From: Tetramitus jugosus
Lineage: Eukaryota > Heterolobosea > Eutetramitea > Acrasida > Vahlkampfiidae
Direction: 5' to 3'
Length of the DNA: 64,000 bases
Assembly (NCBI GenBank): GCA_937625935.1
Contig: OW569353.1
Location: forward strand, 496,001 to 560,000
Shown here piece after piece: positions 54,637 through 63,960 of the stretch (its first letter is position 1; every line of letters starts with the position of its first letter). The notes below the pieces were generated by a model. That model saw only the letters and a program-made list of their open reading frames with translations. It ran no database searches and was not told the origin of the DNA. A program made the translations under genes and the position numbers.

Positions 54637-55563
54637 TTAATGTTGACACACAATGATGAGATCCGTGCGAAAATGCGAATCGATAAATGTATCCCAACTA
54701 ATTTGCTTCTCTGACCACAAACTCTGAATACGGTGTCTCTGTGGCAGTGCAAGCCCCATGCTTGTAGTTATGACCTGAATGGGATTATCGTGGACACCCA
54801 GTGTATAAGTCATGCATGAATGTTCTGTGCAGTGTACATCAATGAGACTCCTCGTATGGTCGTAAGGAGCAGTGGGAAACCAAAATTTGAGTATCTTGCC
54901 AATCTCGGTCCGATCGTAGCTGGGTTTCGCTAGTGCGACCATGTTAAAGTTGCAGCGGGACGCATGATCTACAAATCCTTGTTTTCGCTTCAACTCAATG
55001 AAGTCCACCAAACAACGCGAGGTGCTCCACAAAAGTGTGCAATTGGTTTGCTCAGTCAACTCCTCCGTGTTGTCCTGTATCAACGAAATGGATAGCACTT
55101 GTGTTCCGTGTTGGTTCTGGAGAAGATGTCCAATATTTTGCTCCATTTTTCTTGGAGAGTGTGCATAGTAGAGGATAATGGTCGCGAACTGAATATCATC
55201 ACCGATTCTACCGATCCAGGTCATTGGTACGCCCGAGGTATTCTTTAAAATGTCCTCAGCTGAGCATGTTACTGCGCCCTGAAGCATTGCAGGAATGAGA
55301 CCTCCTGCATTGGTCAATAATGGTGTCGTAGAACATGTGCCCTCTTCTTCCGCTGTAGATATGGACTTTTCTCGATCGAAGGGTGGTACACGATGCACCA
55401 TTGCAAAGAGCGTCTCGCAAAAGTCCCGATTAGATGAATAGATGTGGATGTAGCGCCTACAGGTTCGGAGATGAAGCAACAATTGTTGTACAAAGTGCGT
55501 CCCAATGGGTGAGTTCAGCTGAGTCACAGCATAAAGGGAGAAGTTATTTCGTGGGAAGAGCAT
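54637..55563 (-). CDS. Hypothetical protein, Rossmann-like N-terminus possible
   Basis: 308 residues. The N-terminus (FSLYAVTQLNSPIGTHFVQQLLLHL...YIHIYSS) has the strand-loop-helix-strand rhythm of a NAD(P)-binding fold, with a degenerate glycine loop, as in atypical NmrA-like or HIM1-type proteins. No active-site Y-x3-K is evident. The rest is mixed globular and unrecognised. The frame is uninterrupted and lies tail-to-tail with ADAT2-like. Confidence 0.6.
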   Translation of the reverse strand: MLFPRNNFSLYAVTQLNSPIGTHFVQQLLLHLRTCRRYIHIYSSNRDFCETLFAMVHRVPPFDREKSISTAEEEGTCSTTPLLTNAGGLIPAMLQGAVTCSAEDILKNTSGVPMTWIGRIGDDIQFATIILYYAHSPRKMEQNIGHLLQNQHGTQVLSISLIQDNTEELTEQTNCTLLWSTSRCLVDFIELKRKQGFVDHASRCNFNMVALAKPSYDRTEIGKILKFWFPTAPYDHTRSLIDVHCTEHSCMTYTLGVHDNPIQVITTSMGLALPQRHRIQSLWSEKQISWDTFIDSHFRTDLIIVCQH

Positions 55564-55633
55564 ACTTGGTTTTTTGTTTTTTTGGGTTGTTCCACGAAGT
55601 CGGTTTTCGAAACGGGATCACACTAACTGTTTT

Positions 55634-57913
55634 TTACTGTGAAGTGGGTGCATTCATTTGCCTAAATGTGGCATCGACGATACCTGTCCTCGTCTCATAG
55701 ACAAACAATCGCATGATACGATTGAAGAAGGTGATTTCATTGGGATTTTCTAGGTATTCCTCACGATTCTCCAGTCCCGATATCTTGACAATACTTATCT
55801 CTGGCACCACTTTTCGAATAATGTTCAAAACTTCAGTCTCTGATGGATAACTGTATCCGTGTTTGAGCTCTAATTGTGACACAACATCTGAGATGATGAT
55901 GGCCACATTTTGCAATAATCCCATGACAGGGTTCTTCTTCTTCAAGTTTCGCTCCATCCAATCACTCAACTTGTCAAACACTTGCCTATGGTAGATCATT
56001 TGATAAATCATTTCCTCTTGATCGATTCTGGATGGGAAGAACAAGTCACCCTTCAGTATTCCAAAATTGAAGATTGTGAGAACTTGCCCCAGTATATTAC
56101 ATGCTCTGACCTTGTCTCCATTGCAATTGCCTTCAGCAATGACATCACAGATCCGGATCAGTGATGTCCACAATTGCTTCCAATCTGTCACAAATCGGAT
56201 TCGGAATTTCTTTGCAAGACACAATATGGCATGTGTCGCTGAGAGAGCCTTACTGTACATTTCCATGGAGAAGTGATGGCGAGTCATGTGATGATTCAAG
56301 AATTGAATCAACAATTCAAACACAATCTTTGCCAATGAACCATGGCCATCACATGATCGCACAGTGAATTGTCCCTTCTCTTTGAAGAATAGTGTAAAAT
56401 CAAGCTTTACATTATTATCAAACATGAAGGATCGGAACACTTTCTTATCGACGAGGCACAGTATAATGATCAGGCAAAAATGAGAATAATACTGTGTCGA
56501 TATGTCTTCGTTTGATGAGTTCTGAGTCGCTGTTATTTGTGTATTGTTCGCATTCTTCACATAATTATTAATATAGTGAGGTTCCTGGAACAAGATGGAG
56601 CAGTACTTTAGAAACTGTTGCAGAATGAGAGGACAACCCCTAACATTTCCACCTCTACCGCGCTCATCCAACCGATCCATCACATCAGCACTCGTCTCTC
56701 TTTCGATTCTTCGTTGATTGTCTTCATTCGCTGCAATACTCGCAAGAGATCGAGTCAACAATCCCACAAAATTCTCATTGACATGAATGAGCTCGTACAA
56801 CATGAGAAGCATGGCACTCACTTGTTTGACATCCTTTGGTTTTGCAGCTCCAGCACTAGCGCTACTCGTCGTTGTCGTCGCAGTCGCAGAAGAGAACAAA
56901 CTGTTCCAAACATAGGTAAAAATCGATGCATTCGCTGCTACAGTCATCTCAAACGAACTTGTCCACACGCTCAAATATCTCGTAATCACATCACTAAACG
57001 CCATCAACACTGCAGGCTGCTCAATCTTCTTCAAATGCGCCAAATAAATATTCTCCTTCATACTCTCATACTTTCTATAATTGACTAGAATGCTGAGACA
57101 AACAAGCGCATTCTTCTTCATCTTCATACTCGTCTGTTGTGACATGAGAACATGAACCAAACTGTCGTACACATCAACCAACATGAAATAATCAATCAAC
57201 GCATTCTGATTCACATTCTCCTGACCCGTCAACAAAATGACAAACAGTGCCAGAGCCAACTGCTGCACCTTACTATTCTTCTCCTGCACAATACACTCAC
57301 AACACTGAACAATCAACTTTTTAAAATAATCATCTGCATTCTGCAATCCACTCACCATATTCAAAATGTTCAGCACTGAAAAGGAAGAAGATGAACTACC
57401 ACCACCACTAGAGCTACTACCCATATTCGAACTTGAAAAATTCGAAGCCACAAATGAATTTCCACCTTTTCTAAACAATGACTGAAACAAGACACACAGA
57501 GTCAACAGTGCATTGATGCGTCTCGTATAAGACACATTGACCACATGTTTCAACAAGTTTAAAAACAGTGGATTCAGTATGCTTCTCTGCATGGACAACA
57601 ATTCTTCTTCACTGGTCAACTGGATGCAATCTTCGAGGTATTTTGTGTTGACTTTGAGCAGAAAAAGTTCATCCCAAAATTCAACATTTTCCACCCTGTG
57701 ATGATTGTCGTTATCACCATTTGATGATAATGATGAAGGTTTTTGAAAGATGGGTTGATTGTTGAACAATTGTTCATAGATGCTTACGAATTTTTCCTTG
57801 TGTGAGGAGGCACTGGGAGGTGAATCACCTGTTATGCTTGTGGTGGTTGACGACGCCGCGTTCGTGGAGTGATCCGAATGGTTACTGCTGTTACTCAACA
57901 GACCGAAAATCAT
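55634..57913 (-). CDS. ARMH3: ARMH3 (C10orf76/DUF1741)-like armadillo protein
   Basis: 759 residues from the ATG at 57913; codons further up begin with GTG and read leader-like. The N-terminus KEKFVSIYEQLFNNQ, then VEFWDELFLLKVNTKYLEDCI, LNPLFLNLLKHVVNV and LVNYRKYESMKENIYLAHLKKIEQP match human ARMH3 block by block. The C-terminal half also fits in order. ARMH3 is an all-helical Golgi-associated protein that binds PI4KB and GBF1. Low-complexity Ser/Gly inserts are lineage-specific. The protein is complete; it is probably a Golgi phosphoinositide factor here too (inference). Confidence 0.85.
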   Translation of the reverse strand: MIFGLLSNSSNHSDHSTNAASSTTTSITGDSPPSASSHKEKFVSIYEQLFNNQPIFQKPSSLSSNGDNDNHHRVENVEFWDELFLLKVNTKYLEDCIQLTSEEELLSMQRSILNPLFLNLLKHVVNVSYTRRINALLTLCVLFQSLFRKGGNSFVASNFSSSNMGSSSSGGGSSSSSFSVLNILNMVSGLQNADDYFKKLIVQCCECIVQEKNSKVQQLALALFVILLTGQENVNQNALIDYFMLVDVYDSLVHVLMSQQTSMKMKKNALVCLSILVNYRKYESMKENIYLAHLKKIEQPAVLMAFSDVITRYLSVWTSSFEMTVAANASIFTYVWNSLFSSATATTTTSSASAGAAKPKDVKQVSAMLLMLYELIHVNENFVGLLTRSLASIAANEDNQRRIERETSADVMDRLDERGRGGNVRGCPLILQQFLKYCSILFQEPHYINNYVKNANNTQITATQNSSNEDISTQYYSHFCLIIILCLVDKKVFRSFMFDNNVKLDFTLFFKEKGQFTVRSCDGHGSLAKIVFELLIQFLNHHMTRHHFSMEMYSKALSATHAILCLAKKFRIRFVTDWKQLWTSLIRICDVIAEGNCNGDKVRACNILGQVLTIFNFGILKGDLFFPSRIDQEEMIYQMIYHRQVFDKLSDWMERNLKKKNPVMGLLQNVAIIISDVVSQLELKHGYSYPSETEVLNIIRKVVPEISIVKISGLENREEYLENPNEITFFNRIMRLFVYETRTGIVDATFRQMNAPTSQ

Positions 57914-58038
57914 GATTGTCGTTCGTTGGTTGGCTTTTTTTTTCTCGTTGAACACGTGGTTTGTGTTTGATGTGGGTAAGTTTTTTGGTTGATGACGGTT
58001 TGGGAAGGTAATGAGTGTAGTGGTGATGTGAATGTTTA

Positions 58039-58302
58039 TTATACAATGTTGGACTCCTTCTCTTTGTAGTCTAGATAGGTTCGCATGATTCCATCCGAGT
58101 AGTTCTTTTCTGGGAGAGGTAGGTGAGCTCGTTTTTTCAAGTATTTGGTCATACCCTTACTGAGTTGCTTGGCTCTTTGATACACGACCAAGCCAGCTAA
58201 TTTGTTTGCTGAGAAGGAACCTAGGTTGCAAATGTGGATTTGGGAGAACAAAGTTCTCTCTTCGTCAATCTTTCGCAATGTATATACAATGATATCTTTC
58301 AT
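58039..58302 (-). CDS. Small basic protein, start uncertain
   Basis: 87 residues from the first in-frame ATG (MKDIIVYTLRKIDEERTLFSQIHICNLGS...). The open frame extends upstream to about 58380 as YRVKKHEAVSIAKPYIPDGGTTCE with no ATG, and right before that is an acceptor-like ACATTATAG. A short 5' exon is therefore likely, but I could not place one. The layout of 'VxxAKPYI...IVVYTLRKI...IHICNLGSFSANKL' has an Alba-like flavour, too weak to call. The C-terminus is basic and ends KEKESNIV. Confidence 0.5.
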   Translation of the reverse strand: MKDIIVYTLRKIDEERTLFSQIHICNLGSFSANKLAGLVVYQRAKQLSKGMTKYLKKRAHLPLPEKNYSDGIMRTYLDYKEKESNIV

Positions 58303-58521
58303 CTCACAAGTTGTTCCTCCATCTGGGATGTAGGGCTTTGCTATGCTCACTGCCTCGTGTTTCTTTACTCGATACTATAATGTAAAGATGGCATCCCTTG
58401 GAGGAAGTAAAAAACGAGAGAATAGAAAGAAGGGGAAACAATAGATGGGTTCAGATCAAAAGCGGACAGCTATTTACAAAAAAGGGATCGAAATTGGGCG
58501 AGTTCTGGCTAAATATTTCCT

Positions 58522-59436
58522 TCAGAGCTCCAACAGCTGACTAACAACTTTTGTTAGATCACCAGCATTCTTTTGGAGGAGGAACTTGTTGAAGTCGACA
58601 TTTGGGAAGCCCATGGCGACGAGAGAGTTGAGTTGATTCTCATATTCGAACACTTCTTCAGTGTCCATTTGTGGCTCATCCATAACGATTTCATTGGTCT
58701 CTTCAGTTGCCTCCACTGGAGTTTCTTCTCTTGCTTCTTCTGGTCTTGTTTGAATGTTCTCTTCCATAGATACATCCTCGTCAACCAAGTGATTGTCGTT
58801 GACCACAGTAGGGATGTTAACAGGTTGCACTTCTTGGACAGTCTCCTTCTCCATGTTCTTCTTCTTTTCAGCTCTATTGAAACCAAAGCGATGACCACGT
58901 CTTCCATGACACATGAACAATGGACGGTCATTCACATCCATGTTTCTTGGTGGCATACCAGTGTGTGGTCTTGGGTGACCATGATGGCATCGATTGACAG
59001 AGTGTCTGCCATGGTGGTGGTGATGAGCATGATGATGGTGAGGATGATGCTGAGAGTGGTGCGGGTGATGAGGATGGTGGTGTGGGTGGTGCGGGTGATG
59101 CTGGTGATGAGGATGAGGATGGTGGTGACCTTCATGACCATTCTCCTTGGACAAATAGTGGCACTTGAACTTCAATGTCTGAGAGTTAGAAGCTTGTTGC
59201 ATAGTGTTCAAAGCAAAGTTCCACTCTGCCTCAGTGGAAATGGTCACCCATTCAGATTCCTCATCCAGATATTGAACGTTTGTGTCATAATTGGCTGCAC
59301 GAGTATAGAAAGGAGCACTTTCATACATGTCTCTCAATTGTTTGACGAATGATTGGAATGAGTCTTGAGTGTTCATCTGAATTCTTCTAATGTCATTTCC
59401 AGGGTGCAGGTAAATCTTGGTGTGTACGAGTGGCAT
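58522..59436 (-). CDS. PB1 / His-rich / UBA protein, SQSTM1-like layout
   Basis: 304 residues. A PB1 domain spans 1-90 (HTKIYLHPGNDIRRIQM..., YLDEESEWVTISTEAEWNFAL). Residues about 100-165 are a His-rich tract with few other residues except Pro and Gly. An acidic linker follows (about 215-260). The C-terminal 40 residues are a UBA domain with the signature MGFPNVDFNKFLLQKNAGDLTKVVSQLL. PB1 and UBA at opposite ends recall autophagy receptor p62/SQSTM1, though the ZZ finger is lacking and no clear LIR is seen in the linker. A role in ubiquitin-cargo binding is inferred. The His tract could bind metal or act as pH sensor. Confidence 0.8.
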   Translation of the reverse strand: MPLVHTKIYLHPGNDIRRIQMNTQDSFQSFVKQLRDMYESAPFYTRAANYDTNVQYLDEESEWVTISTEAEWNFALNTMQQASNSQTLKFKCHYLSKENGHEGHHHPHPHHQHHPHHPHHHPHHPHHSQHHPHHHHAHHHHHGRHSVNRCHHGHPRPHTGMPPRNMDVNDRPLFMCHGRRGHRFGFNRAEKKKNMEKETVQEVQPVNIPTVVNDNHLVDEDVSMEENIQTRPEEAREETPVEATEETNEIVMDEPQMDTEEVFEYENQLNSLVAMGFPNVDFNKFLLQKNAGDLTKVVSQLLEL

Positions 59437-59730
59437 GGTTGTTGTTATTCTAAGTTATTGGTGTGTTGGGTTGTTATCTTTTGTTGTTGCAGTGTTGTGA
59501 ATCTCAAAACCAATTTATAGTGAGTGAGAAGGTTGAAGAGAGCCTCCACGAACTGTGCGTTTTTCTGCCATTGCGGGAATTGCAGGAATTCCTCGGAAAA
59601 AACCAAAAATAACTTGGGACATCCATTACCAAACTGGACGACAGGTTTCCCTGTACGGAAAAAAATATTGAGCGCGATTTGATCAATTATCTCATCTTAC
59701 AACAACAATTTCATTGAATATTATTACTCT

Positions 59731-61287
59731 CTATTCTGCCAACAGCCAACGAGGAAATCCAAACAGAATCAGGGAAGCTCTTACAACTAGAGCAATCATT
59801 GAGAGGAATAGAAACATCAACATGAACCAAGCAACCAAGCGTTGAGTAATTTTTCTCTTTGGAAATCCACCTGTGACAAGACTCCACTTTGTCACGTAGT
59901 ACAGGAGAAATGATACAGCACCAGATAAGATACCAATTCCTGCCTTGATTGGTGAAAATCCACCCGTTAGTTCGAACATCCTAAGCACTGAAGGATGTCC
60001 ACCAATTATGATGACAATGACTAACAATATGAGAGCAATGGTAAACTTGATTCCACCAATACCCAAAACAACGGCCACAATTGTTCCATTCAAGGAAGAA
60101 GTCACTAGAGGTGTACCATGAAAGAGAGTATCATTGGTTGTTGTCGGAGCGTTGACAAGAGACTCTATGGTATCGCCACCATACATTATCATTGGTAGCA
60201 AAGATCTGGAAATCGCCAAGGTGATTGACAAAATGGCTAACAATAAGTTGTTTAGCATTAAATCTCTTGTGATTACACAACTGGCAAACACGACCACCCA
60301 AGTGATAAAAGAGACATTGTACAGTCGCTTTCCATGAGTCGAATCCATATCCAGAGGCGTTGTCATTGATCCATACTTGAATGTCATAAAGCATGAAAAC
60401 AGTATCCACGCCTGTAAAAATACATTAGCAATCATGTACCACTTTTGATCTACATAGTTAGCCAAACCACAAATAATCAAGGAGAAACACATGACTGTTG
60501 TAATGAGGTAACTTCCTGCATCCAAACATTTCCTCTTGATCATGTACGTCTCTTGAATTGGCACAAAAGGTGGCTGGACTTTTGGATTCACGAACATCCA
60601 GGTCAAAATTCTCACATAGCTCAAAAGCAAATGCACTCCATCCAGCAAAACATCCAAAAAGGTCAAATCAGCATCTTCATCCTCCTCAGTCTTCTTCTCG
60701 TCACTCTCTGCACCTTCTTCACCATTCCACCCATCTCCTATCTTTTCATAACCAGCACTATTGTAGTATTTGCCTTTGGTTGCTCTTTTACGCCTTCTCC
60801 TTGTCGAATACAGCGAATTCTTCCAATTGTAAAACTCCATTGCTCTACTCACATAAATATCTCGATAATTGCGGTCTCCAATTCGAATCACATGATCTCC
60901 TTCATTCATATCCTTTAGTTCTTGTTGATTGGCAGTCGCCGTATGATTCGATCCATAATCCACTGATATCCACGACAAATCACCACCCTGCTCATCAGCA
61001 TTCTGCATCATTTCTCTACCCTCATTCACTGCAGAAGGGTTTTCTCTTGTTTCATCTACTGCTTGAGTCGATTGACTGCCATCTTGCATCATGTTCACAA
61101 AATCAGATTCCAACAAGCTCTTCCACAGAGAATTATTCCCATTGTTGTTTGTTGCATCAGTCAAGCAATGATAAAAGTGTCTATTGGTGCAAGAGAGAGC
61201 ACAAACATCTCTTCCTCGAACAAATGTCAACATGTTGTCAATGACCAAGTGATCTGGCAAATCTTCCAGTTGATCCAATGTGTCCAT
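59731..61287 (-). CDS. F-box protein with multi-pass membrane domain
   Basis: 518 residues. The N-terminus is an F-box (EDLPDHLVIDNMLTFVRGRDVCALSCTNRHFYHCL, then LWKSLLESDF). After an acidic linker and a basic patch (TRRRRKRATKGK), eight or so hydrophobic helices follow from about 245 to the end (e.g. YLITTVMCFSLIICGL, ANVFLQAWILFSCFM, FITWVVVFASCVI, LLLAILSITLAI, FTIALILLVIVIIIGG, LSGAVSFLLYYV, WFMLMFLFLSMIALVV). I do not recognise the membrane part. An F-box fixed in a membrane would direct SCF activity to membrane proteins (inference). Confidence 0.8.
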   Translation of the reverse strand: MDTLDQLEDLPDHLVIDNMLTFVRGRDVCALSCTNRHFYHCLTDATNNNGNNSLWKSLLESDFVNMMQDGSQSTQAVDETRENPSAVNEGREMMQNADEQGGDLSWISVDYGSNHTATANQQELKDMNEGDHVIRIGDRNYRDIYVSRAMEFYNWKNSLYSTRRRRKRATKGKYYNSAGYEKIGDGWNGEEGAESDEKKTEEDEDADLTFLDVLLDGVHLLLSYVRILTWMFVNPKVQPPFVPIQETYMIKRKCLDAGSYLITTVMCFSLIICGLANYVDQKWYMIANVFLQAWILFSCFMTFKYGSMTTPLDMDSTHGKRLYNVSFITWVVVFASCVITRDLMLNNLLLAILSITLAISRSLLPMIMYGGDTIESLVNAPTTTNDTLFHGTPLVTSSLNGTIVAVVLGIGGIKFTIALILLVIVIIIGGHPSVLRMFELTGGFSPIKAGIGILSGAVSFLLYYVTKWSLVTGGFPKRKITQRLVAWFMLMFLFLSMIALVVRASLILFGFPRWLLAE

Positions 61288-61574
61288 GGTGTTCTCGCTT
61301 TTGTTGTTTGTTTTTGGGCAGTTCGCTTGTGGGCGAAATAAGATCTCCTCGGGTAAAAAAAAACACTTGGCTCACAATGCGAACTTCATTCCATGAGGCA
61401 ATTGGAAGGTATTCGAATTGTCATTGGTATGTCCAGATAAACGTGAATGATTGTATAAAGTACTCTGATCTCCATCCATCCATCCATACACTCCAACAAC
61501 CCAAACTTGCAAGTTAATTTTGGTTTCATTCAAAAAAGAATCATAAAAACAGAAACAAACAAAAGGAATCAATC

Positions 61575-63350
61575 ATGACTTTTCCATCGTCGTCAACCAC
61601 TGTCTCACTGGTATCACTACTACTTATTGTAACTATTGTTTTATTGTCCGTTGCTGGTACTCATCATCAGCAACAAGATCTTGAGCAACAACAACACCCG
61701 TATCAAAATATCAATGAAATGATTGGTGATCCAAATGCAGGTGCTGCTGACATGATTCACCACACAAGCCAAAGGGACTCCTTCATGATGATGGACGACA
61801 GTGTCTTTGAAGCTAGTGTCTTGAATACTCTTGCTTCACAATCAAAGGCTCACAGCAGTAGTAGTAGTTCATCGCCAACAGAGACGACAAGAACCATTTG
61901 GAAACACTTTTTCAATCTGTCTCGTATCCCTCGTCCCAGTACCGATACAGCAAGGGTCAATCTGTATCTACGCGAGTTTGCAAACAAGCACGGGTTTTCA
62001 ATCGAGGAAGACTCGGCTCAGAATGTGGTGATTCGAGTGCCTGCAACTGTGCCTGAATTGGTCAATGCACCTAGTGTTGTCATTCAAGCACATTCGGATA
62101 TGGTGCCAGAGGCTGATCAGGGAATTGATTTTGATTTTCATCGTGATGCTATTCGATTGATGTTGTCAGAGGATGGTCAGTGGTTGACAGCCAATGGCAC
62201 AACTTTGGGAGCAGACAATGGAATTGGTGTCGCTGTTGCACTTGCGTTGGCCACTGATGTCAGTGTGAAGAGAGGTCCGTTGGAATTGTTGATTACAACA
62301 GATGAAGAGATTGGTATGGTGTCGGCAATGAAGATGAAACCGGGAATGTTGTCCAGTCGGTTCATGATCAATTTGGATACGGATGAGAGAGATGCTTTTT
62401 ATATTGGATGTGCAGGTGGAGTGAGTAACAAGGGAATATTGAGTTTAAAGACAGAGTTGATAACAGATCAGAGCATGACTCCATACCAATTGACTGTGAC
62501 GGGTTTGCTGGGAGGACACTCGGGTGTCGATATTCACTTGCAACGTGCCAATGCGATCAAGGTCATGACTCGATTACTTTCTGGAATGCAAGACGATAGT
62601 ATCGAATATCAAATCGTTTCAATTAATGCTGGATTTGCTCACAATGTGATAGCACGTCAAAGTTTTGTCACTCTTGTCATGCAGGAGAAGAACGAGTCGA
62701 AGTTGAAATCAATTGTCCAAAAATTGTTGGAAGAGGTGAAATTGGAGTATGCTCACACTGATCCAGATTTACATATCATGTTTGAGAAAGACAGCACCAC
62801 TGTTCGTCCCATTACTGCATTCAAATCCTGTTGCTCGAAGAAACTTGTTCGATTGTTGAGTGCATTGCCTCATGGAGTCATTCGTATGTCTCTAGACATG
62901 CCTGGACTGGTAGAAACGAGCACTAATCTCGCAGTAGTGAAAACTGAAGGCAATACTGTCACAATTGTTACATCACAAAGATCTTTTATTCAATCTGGCA
63001 AGGTGGACACTGCTCAATCAGTACAAGCAACATTTGCTCTGGCTGGAGCTGATGTGCAAACTGAAGGTGACTACCCTGGATGGAAGCCAAATCCAGATTC
63101 CAAAATTGTAAAAATTAGCAAAGAGGTGTTCCGCTCAAAGTACGGCAAAGATCCTCGTTTGTTGGCCATCCATGCCGGTTTGGAAACTGGTGTATTTTTC
63201 GAGCAGTATCCAGACATGGATATTATTGCCTTTGGACCTGAACTTCAAGGAGCTCACAGTCCATCAGAGAAAGTCAAAATTGAAGATGTACCTTATGTCT
63301 ATGACCTTGCAAGAAGTATCATTGAACACATATCCAACACTAACCTATAA
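61575..63350 (+). CDS. Secreted PepD-like aminoacyl-histidine dipeptidase (M20)
   Basis: 591 residues. A signal peptide (TVSLVSLLLIVTIVLLSVAG) is followed by a Gln/His-rich linker and then the M20 peptidase at about residue 105: FFNLSRIPRPSTDTARV, zinc ligand and acid HSDMV, GTTLGADNGIGV with the second metal Asp, catalytic TDEEIGM, NLDTDE and GGHSGVDIH. This is the bacterial PepD (Xaa-His dipeptidase) arrangement including its long mid insertion. Bacterial PepD is cytosolic, so the signal peptide implies lumenal or secreted use here, for instance in phagosomes of a bacterivore (inference). Bacterial origin by transfer is possible but unproven. Confidence 0.88.
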   Translation: MTFPSSSTTVSLVSLLLIVTIVLLSVAGTHHQQQDLEQQQHPYQNINEMIGDPNAGAADMIHHTSQRDSFMMMDDSVFEASVLNTLASQSKAHSSSSSSSPTETTRTIWKHFFNLSRIPRPSTDTARVNLYLREFANKHGFSIEEDSAQNVVIRVPATVPELVNAPSVVIQAHSDMVPEADQGIDFDFHRDAIRLMLSEDGQWLTANGTTLGADNGIGVAVALALATDVSVKRGPLELLITTDEEIGMVSAMKMKPGMLSSRFMINLDTDERDAFYIGCAGGVSNKGILSLKTELITDQSMTPYQLTVTGLLGGHSGVDIHLQRANAIKVMTRLLSGMQDDSIEYQIVSINAGFAHNVIARQSFVTLVMQEKNESKLKSIVQKLLEEVKLEYAHTDPDLHIMFEKDSTTVRPITAFKSCCSKKLVRLLSALPHGVIRMSLDMPGLVETSTNLAVVKTEGNTVTIVTSQRSFIQSGKVDTAQSVQATFALAGADVQTEGDYPGWKPNPDSKIVKISKEVFRSKYGKDPRLLAIHAGLETGVFFEQYPDMDIIAFGPELQGAHSPSEKVKIEDVPYVYDLARSIIEHISNTNL

Positions 63351-63552
63351 ATGGTCCTGATTGGGACAAGTGTTACTTTTCTTTCACAGTGTTGTCATTC
63401 ACTCGATCGCGGAGATTTTGTGTCCATTCAAGCGATTCCTGCATATACCTGCAGTCTTCCAAAAATTAAGGTAAGATCTTATCTCACACAACGTTTGCAA
63501 TTAGCAACAATATCTGAGACAACAAGAGGGGAATGAGGAACAAAACCCAAAA

Positions 63553-63671
63553 GCCTACATTACTGAGGGTTCTCGAGTAGTCTCCTATCTCAATACTAAC
63601 TCAGCCAGATGGTGCTTAACTTCTCTATTCGAAATGGGAAGAGGTGGTTCCACCATTGTATGAACGTAGAC
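63553..63671 (-). rRNA. 5S ribosomal RNA (copy 3)
   Basis: 119-nt minus-strand copy, identical to the copies at 3897-4015 and 5146-5264, with TTTT following the 3' end. About 58 kb separate it from the other two copies in this window, so 5S genes are dispersed. Confidence 0.95.
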
Positions 63672-63688
63672 ACTCTATTGGTGAAAAT

Positions 63689-63707
63689 GAACTATTTCCA
63701 CGTTTTT
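63689..63707 (-). promoter_or_regulatory. Conserved element upstream of 5S copy 3
   Basis: Plus-strand 'gaactatttccacgttttt' at -18 to -36 from the 5S start, matching the element of copies 1 and 2 with few changes. A second, weaker version (attatttctaggttttta) recurs 70 bp farther, at 63761-63778. A Pol III upstream promoter element is inferred. Confidence 0.5.
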
Positions 63708-63782
63708 GGGTCGCGTAGCTGGTTTTTGGCGTAGTAGCGGGCTAATAAATGCCAAATTGAATTATTTCTAGGTTTTTAACCG

Positions 63783-63960
63783 ATGGAAGAGCTGCTGGTA
63801 GGACTAGTGGGTAAAGAAGAGGATCAGAAGGAGGTACTGATGAAAGAAATGGTAGTGTATGGCCGCAAGAAGAGGGAAACCAAAGTTAAAGATTAGTTAA
63901 TGCAATGGAAAGATCTTGCATCAAGCGAATGTGTAAAGTCTGGAAAGACTCGATAGCGAT
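63783..63960 (+). pseudogene. Possible chromodomain retroelement remnant
   Basis: An ATG at 63783 opens 37 codons ending KEMVVYGRKKRETKVKD, then TAG, then in the same frame LMQWKDLASSEC. Together this resembles the chromodomain core of Ty3/gypsy integrases (basic strand, then Y/L-x-V/Q-K/QWK-x-L/Y-xxSE). The stop and the lack of any upstream integrase show it is only a scrap. Starts 112 bp upstream of the 5S start. Confidence 0.35.

Noticed and set aside
58573-59352. 259-codon plus-strand frame
   Set aside because: Antisense to the PB1/His/UBA gene; its Met/Val/Trp runs mirror the His codons.
60558-61244. 228-codon Ser/His/Leu-rich plus-strand frame
   Set aside because: Antisense to the F-box membrane protein, without start context or domain.
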